Shown here: positions 60,816 through 64,000 of the stretch, piece after piece
Numbering within the stretch: the stretch's first letter is position 1
Layout: each line of letters starts with the position of its first letter
Source: Lachnospiraceae bacterium
Lineage (GTDB): Bacteria > Bacillota > Clostridia > Lachnospirales > Lachnospiraceae
Assembly: GCA_021203465.1 (NCBI GenBank)
Contig: JAJQBC010000119.1
Coordinates: forward strand, 1 to 64,000
DNA: 64,000 nucleotides
Direction: 5' to 3'
Notes under the pieces: model-generated
Seen by the model: the letters and a program-made list of their open reading frames with translations, nothing else
The model's database searches: none
Told to the model about the DNA's origin: nothing
Translations under genes and position numbers: made by a program

Positions 60816-61938
60816 GTCCGATCCTCCTTATCCCGTGTAGCGCCGACACAAAGGGACGGCGGAGCGTGCAGAGCACATAAACCGTCCGCGGCATATCCCG
60901 CCGCAGAAAAAACCATATGATCCTATAGTCCGGCTGCACCAGCCTGACTTCACGCCCTCTCTTTCTCACCCATGCGTCGCGGGAATACGAACGGATCACC
61001 GCCAGCTTCTCTCTATGGGAAAGGCTTCCGTCCGCCGGAAGCTTCTCGCACTCGTCAAGCATCTCGCTCACATAACGCGTGAAAATGCTCCCGTCCTGAC
61101 AGGCTCCCCCCCAGATTTTTTCGTAAAAAGCTTCCGTCTCGGCACAGACCCTCCGCGCAAGCGCCATGCGATCCATGCGTTTCTGCGAGGAGAGCGTGCC
61201 TGTCCCCGCGCATTCCTGTATATAATAGCAAAGCGGCTCGGCGAGTATACCGATAAGCCTACATTTCTCAAGATAACCCAGATTAAAGAGAAGATCTTCC
61301 CCCAAACTCAATGAAGTGTCGAAGACCCCCACAAGCTCCCGGCGATACAGCTTATTCCACGGCATATTGAGAAAGCTCTCACGGTATAGTGAGAGAAAAT
61401 CCTCCTGAAAATCCGAAAGAGCCGGAATTCTGGTTTTCCCCGGAAGCTTCACAATATCCGCTCCGTCATAGAGATGATGAAAACCGCACAGCACCAGATC
61501 TGCCCCTGTCTCCCGTTGAAAACGGCCAATGTGCTCGAGATAAATCGGCGAGACATAGTCGTCACTGTCCGTAAACAGCAGAAATTCTCCCTGCGAAGCA
61601 CGGATCCCGGCGTTTCTGGCCGCGGACACACCGCGGTTCTCCTGATGAAACACGCGGATATGAGCATGCGTCCCCTGTTTCTTTCTGGCAGGCATATCAA
61701 CATCATGCACCGCCGCAAGCTCATCGTTCGTGTCAGTCTCATTCCCCATGTTCCCATAGCAGAAGGCATTCCGCTCTTCTACTGCCAGTTCATCACAGAG
61801 AGCTCCGCTTCCATCCGTGCTGCCATCATCTACGAGAATCAGTTCAAAATCCTGCTCTGTCTGGCCAAGCCACGATTCCACGCAACGCCGCAAAGTCGCT
61901 GCTGCATTATAAACCGGAATGACGATACTGTATTTCAT
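60802..61938 (-). CDS. GT2 family glycosyltransferase with an insert
   Basis: 378 aa. SIVIPVYNAAATLRRCVESW, LILVDDGSTDGSG and FLLFTDSDDYVSP. Unlike the other two it has an extra stretch of about 35 residues (FCYGNMGNETDTNDELAAVH) between the DDGS and HQENRG motifs, where the family normally has a short loop. The coding frame is intact. It starts 30 bp after the DUF2142 gene. Confidence 0.88.
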   Translation of the reverse strand: MKYSIVIPVYNAAATLRRCVESWLGQTEQDFELILVDDGSTDGSGALCDELAVEERNAFCYGNMGNETDTNDELAAVHDVDMPARKKQGTHAHIRVFHQENRGVSAARNAGIRASQGEFLLFTDSDDYVSPIYLEHIGRFQRETGADLVLCGFHHLYDGADIVKLPGKTRIPALSDFQEDFLSLYRESFLNMPWNKLYRRELVGVFDTSLSLGEDLLFNLGYLEKCRLIGILAEPLCYYIQECAGTGTLSSQKRMDRMALARRVCAETEAFYEKIWGGACQDGSIFTRYVSEMLDECEKLPADGSLSHREKLAVIRSYSRDAWVRKRGREVRLVQPDYRIIWFFLRRDMPRTVYVLCTLRRPFVSALHGIRRIGHGKN

Positions 61939-61968
61939 CTGGCCGCTCCTTTCCGATTTTCCCCGCGT

Positions 61969-64000
61969 CTATACCGTCGTCACCTGACGAATCACATAGG
62001 CGATCGCAAAAATCTGTCCGCCCACCGCCGCAGCCACGACCGCACGATCGATTCTCTGTCTCAGGTAAATCAGCTGATTTCGGCACGCAGCCAGCAATAC
62101 CGGCATGAAGGGCAGAAAATACCGACCCTGCACGCCCTCCACGGACACGTAACCCAGCGGTGTCCAAGAAAGCAGCATGCCGAGCACGATCAGCCCTGCC
62201 GAGGCCGCGCACAGGAAAAACATCCAGAAGCGCTGCCGCGCGTGGATACACACTTGCTCTCCCGGCGCGTTCAGTATAGACAAAAACAACAAAAACAGGA
62301 AGAAGATCACCAGCATCTCCGATGTCTCGATCTCGACCCAGCCCAGCTTATAGCCGACGAGCGATTCCAGATAAAAGCTGCCCTTATCGAGAATTGTATT
62401 GACGATCATGTACACCAGTTCAAGCGGTTCGCTCAGAAAATAGCTGAGTGTATAGCCCGCCGCGTAAGCGCTCCCATCTGACGTACCGACCACGCTCGTC
62501 GCCGCCGTCGTGCTGACAATGCCTGTCACGGTGCCCGCATTTTTGAGCAGGAAGGCGAACACCGGTATCCCGACCAGCGCGACTGTCCCCGTCCATTTTT
62601 CTCGTTTTCCCCCATAATGCACAGCCGGGATCAAAAGCGGCAGCAGCGCCAGCGGCGCATAACTCCCACTCTTACACCAGATTAGCGCGAGCGCCAGAAT
62701 CTCCAGTGCCAACAACCGCTGTCCCGTCAGCCTCCGCTCTGAAAAAATAGCTTCCAGACACAGGCAAGTATACAGGAATACAAGACCGTGCACCATTGCA
62801 TCGTGGGAAAAGGACGTACACTGCTGCATGTTGATCGGAAGTACCGCAAGCACAAAAAGCGTCAGCTTCCCAAACGGCAGCCGCCGCATACCGACCCACG
62901 CGAGCAATGCAAAGACAAGCAGATTCAGATAGCGTGCGAGCAGCAGCATCGGAACCGTGCCGAAGCCAAGCAGCCTCGCGATCGTCATGCCGAGCACAGC
63001 AGGGGCATAGAAGAGCAGGCTTCCCTGCGTGTTACTGTTCACCTCCGTCTCCACCATTGTTCCGTCCTGCACCCCGGAAAACAGGCCATAGAAGATATTC
63101 CGATAATTCTGAAGAGAGGGTGAAGAGGTGAATTCCAACGCCGTGTCATCCGCACGCATCAAAATCGTCGTGTCATCGATCGACTCATAGCCAAGCAGGT
63201 CATTACTATAGCGGTACGCCATGTCAATGTGATTCGCCTCGTCCGGTATCATCTGCGGCGTCAGCAGCACGTTGTAGAACAGGCCAAGGCACAGCACGGT
63301 TGCCAGAAACACAGTCTCAATCCGCGCGCGCCGCACAAACGTAAGGTACCAGAACAGGCAGAGAAAAGCCTCCACTCCCAGAAAGAAAAAGAAGAAATAA
63401 TATTTCAGAAACAGATTATAATACAGGTGAGCATTGACGCAAATCCCTTCGTCGCTCGTCATCAGCGCAAGACCACTGTCCCAGAGCTCCTCTGAAAAAC
63501 TCAGATCAATCCGATAGCTATGGTCGGCTACGCCGGTCTGGGAGTCCTCGAACAGGAGGCCAATATACTCCCCCGATATAAACTGATCCGCATTGATATC
63601 CGTCTCACGCAGAACCTTCGACAAAGTCAGGTCAGTCACGACCGCGTGCATCGTCCCCTCCGTAAGTTCACTGCCCTCCTCAATATAAAAGCGGACACCA
63701 AAACCCGTCAGGCTGTCCTGCTCCGGCTTCAGAATCTGGCTGACCGTCGCATTCTCTTCATTTACGGTGAGTGTCTCTCCATCGGCCTCCAGAATCGTCA
63801 CCCTTTCTGTCGAATTCTGCGCGATCCGAATTTTCGTGTCATAGAGATAAAAGAACAGCAATGCGCCGCAGAGCAAGGCGATGCCAAGCCCCAGCACGCG
63901 CTTTTTCGTAAATCCCGCCGACGCATCCCGGCTTTTCTTCTTTTCTACACGCTGCAGCTTTGCAAAGCCCCCGGCACTGAATACGCCAATTCCCGCCAGC
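61969..64000 (-). CDS. DUF2142 family membrane protein, N-terminus beyond the window
   Basis: Polytopic protein of the DUF2142 family, often found in cell-envelope polysaccharide loci and probably GT-C-like. It contains NVLLTPQMIPDEANHIDMAY, the family hallmark, and about 11 helices. The frame has a GTG at 63897, but it stays open to the window end with plausible protein sequence (RVEKKKSRDASAGFTKKRV) before the first helix, so the true start probably lies past 64000. The first periplasmic region (about 150 residues) is unusual in size. Confidence 0.8.
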   Translation of the reverse strand, partial: LAGIGVFSAGGFAKLQRVEKKKSRDASAGFTKKRVLGLGIALLCGALLFFYLYDTKIRIAQNSTERVTILEADGETLTVNEENATVSQILKPEQDSLTGFGVRFYIEEGSELTEGTMHAVVTDLTLSKVLRETDINADQFISGEYIGLLFEDSQTGVADHSYRIDLSFSEELWDSGLALMTSDEGICVNAHLYYNLFLKYYFFFFFLGVEAFLCLFWYLTFVRRARIETVFLATVLCLGLFYNVLLTPQMIPDEANHIDMAYRYSNDLLGYESIDDTTILMRADDTALEFTSSPSLQNYRNIFYGLFSGVQDGTMVETEVNSNTQGSLLFYAPAVLGMTIARLLGFGTVPMLLLARYLNLLVFALLAWVGMRRLPFGKLTLFVLAVLPINMQQCTSFSHDAMVHGLVFLYTCLCLEAIFSERRLTGQRLLALEILALALIWCKSGSYAPLALLPLLIPAVHYGGKREKWTGTVALVGIPVFAFLLKNAGTVTGIVSTTAATSVVGTSDGSAYAAGYTLSYFLSEPLELVYMIVNTILDKGSFYLESLVGYKLGWVEIETSEMLVIFFLFLLFLSILNAPGEQVCIHARQRFWMFFLCAASAGLIVLGMLLSWTPLGYVSVEGVQGRYFLPFMPVLLAACRNQLIYLRQRIDRAVVAAAVGGQIFAIAYVIRQVTTV

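Overview
The window looks like chromosomal DNA of a spore-forming anaerobic Firmicute, most likely a Lachnospiraceae-type clostridium. The evidence is the gene content: an alpha/beta-type small acid-soluble spore protein, a CspB-like subtilase, a class 1B dihydroorotate dehydrogenase with its PyrK partner, UPF0597 cysteine desulfidase, DegV, VanZ-like proteins and Gram-positive ribosome-binding sites. This is an inference from content, not a database match. Most genes lie on the minus strand.

Layout. 1-6.4 kb is a patchwork: a 5'-truncated AlbA_2/Schlafen-type ATP-binding protein abutting mutM, an AAA_14/DUF4143 ATPase, a cysteine desulfidase divergent from a TetR regulator, and scraps of a GNAT acetyltransferase, a serine recombinase and a winged-helix protein. 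Two copies of the 3' end of rlmD (3501-3539 and 6380-6418) bracket about 2.9 kb of this and look like the scar of an integrated element. 6.4-22.3 kb is housekeeping: rlmD, pcrA, a lone NMT1-type lipoprotein, a TPR/acidic/AAA protein with degV, tRNA-Glu(CTC), a GntR-clpC-radA stress/repair operon with a clear promoter-operator, and a membrane-anchored cohesin-like surface protein. 22.4-28.2 kb holds purE-purM-purN-purD and an M29-type aminopeptidase with a long N-terminal extension. 28.3-32.7 kb holds pyrF-pyrK-pyrD-pyrE and three small membrane protein genes, one only 51 codons long. 34-44.3 kb is a ten-gene Mrp/complex I-like cation antiporter cluster with four NuoL/M/N-type subunits. 44.5-55.9 kb is mixed: a beta-CASP nuclease, DUF554, a GH25 protein, a D-2-hydroxyacid dehydrogenase, a second AAA_14 ATPase, ridA, a transglutaminase lipoprotein, a subtilase, a SASP and an rRNA methyltransferase. 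55.9-64 kb is a surface-polysaccharide type cluster: a large polytopic protein, a HAD phosphatase, three GT2 glycosyltransferases and a DUF2142 protein that runs off the window.

Most interesting non-coding signals. (1) Four copies of an approximately 150-bp palindromic element (25975-26123, 36286-36436, 36491-36638, and 36886-37034 in the opposite orientation). Each has an 88-89-nt conserved core flanked by 30-31-nt arms whose sequence differs from copy to copy but whose complementarity is kept. Three copies fill the 834-bp gap that splits the antiporter cluster. (2) A roughly 130-nt multibranched leader between the ridA promoter and its start codon (51287-51415), closed by a 13-bp helix that pairs fully only on the ridA-sense strand. 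(3) The rlmD-3'-end duplication described above. (4) Promoters of both AAA_14 ATPase genes are bracketed by repeats, as if autoregulated. Translation starts were revised wherever an RBS or a catalytic N-terminus decides the choice.
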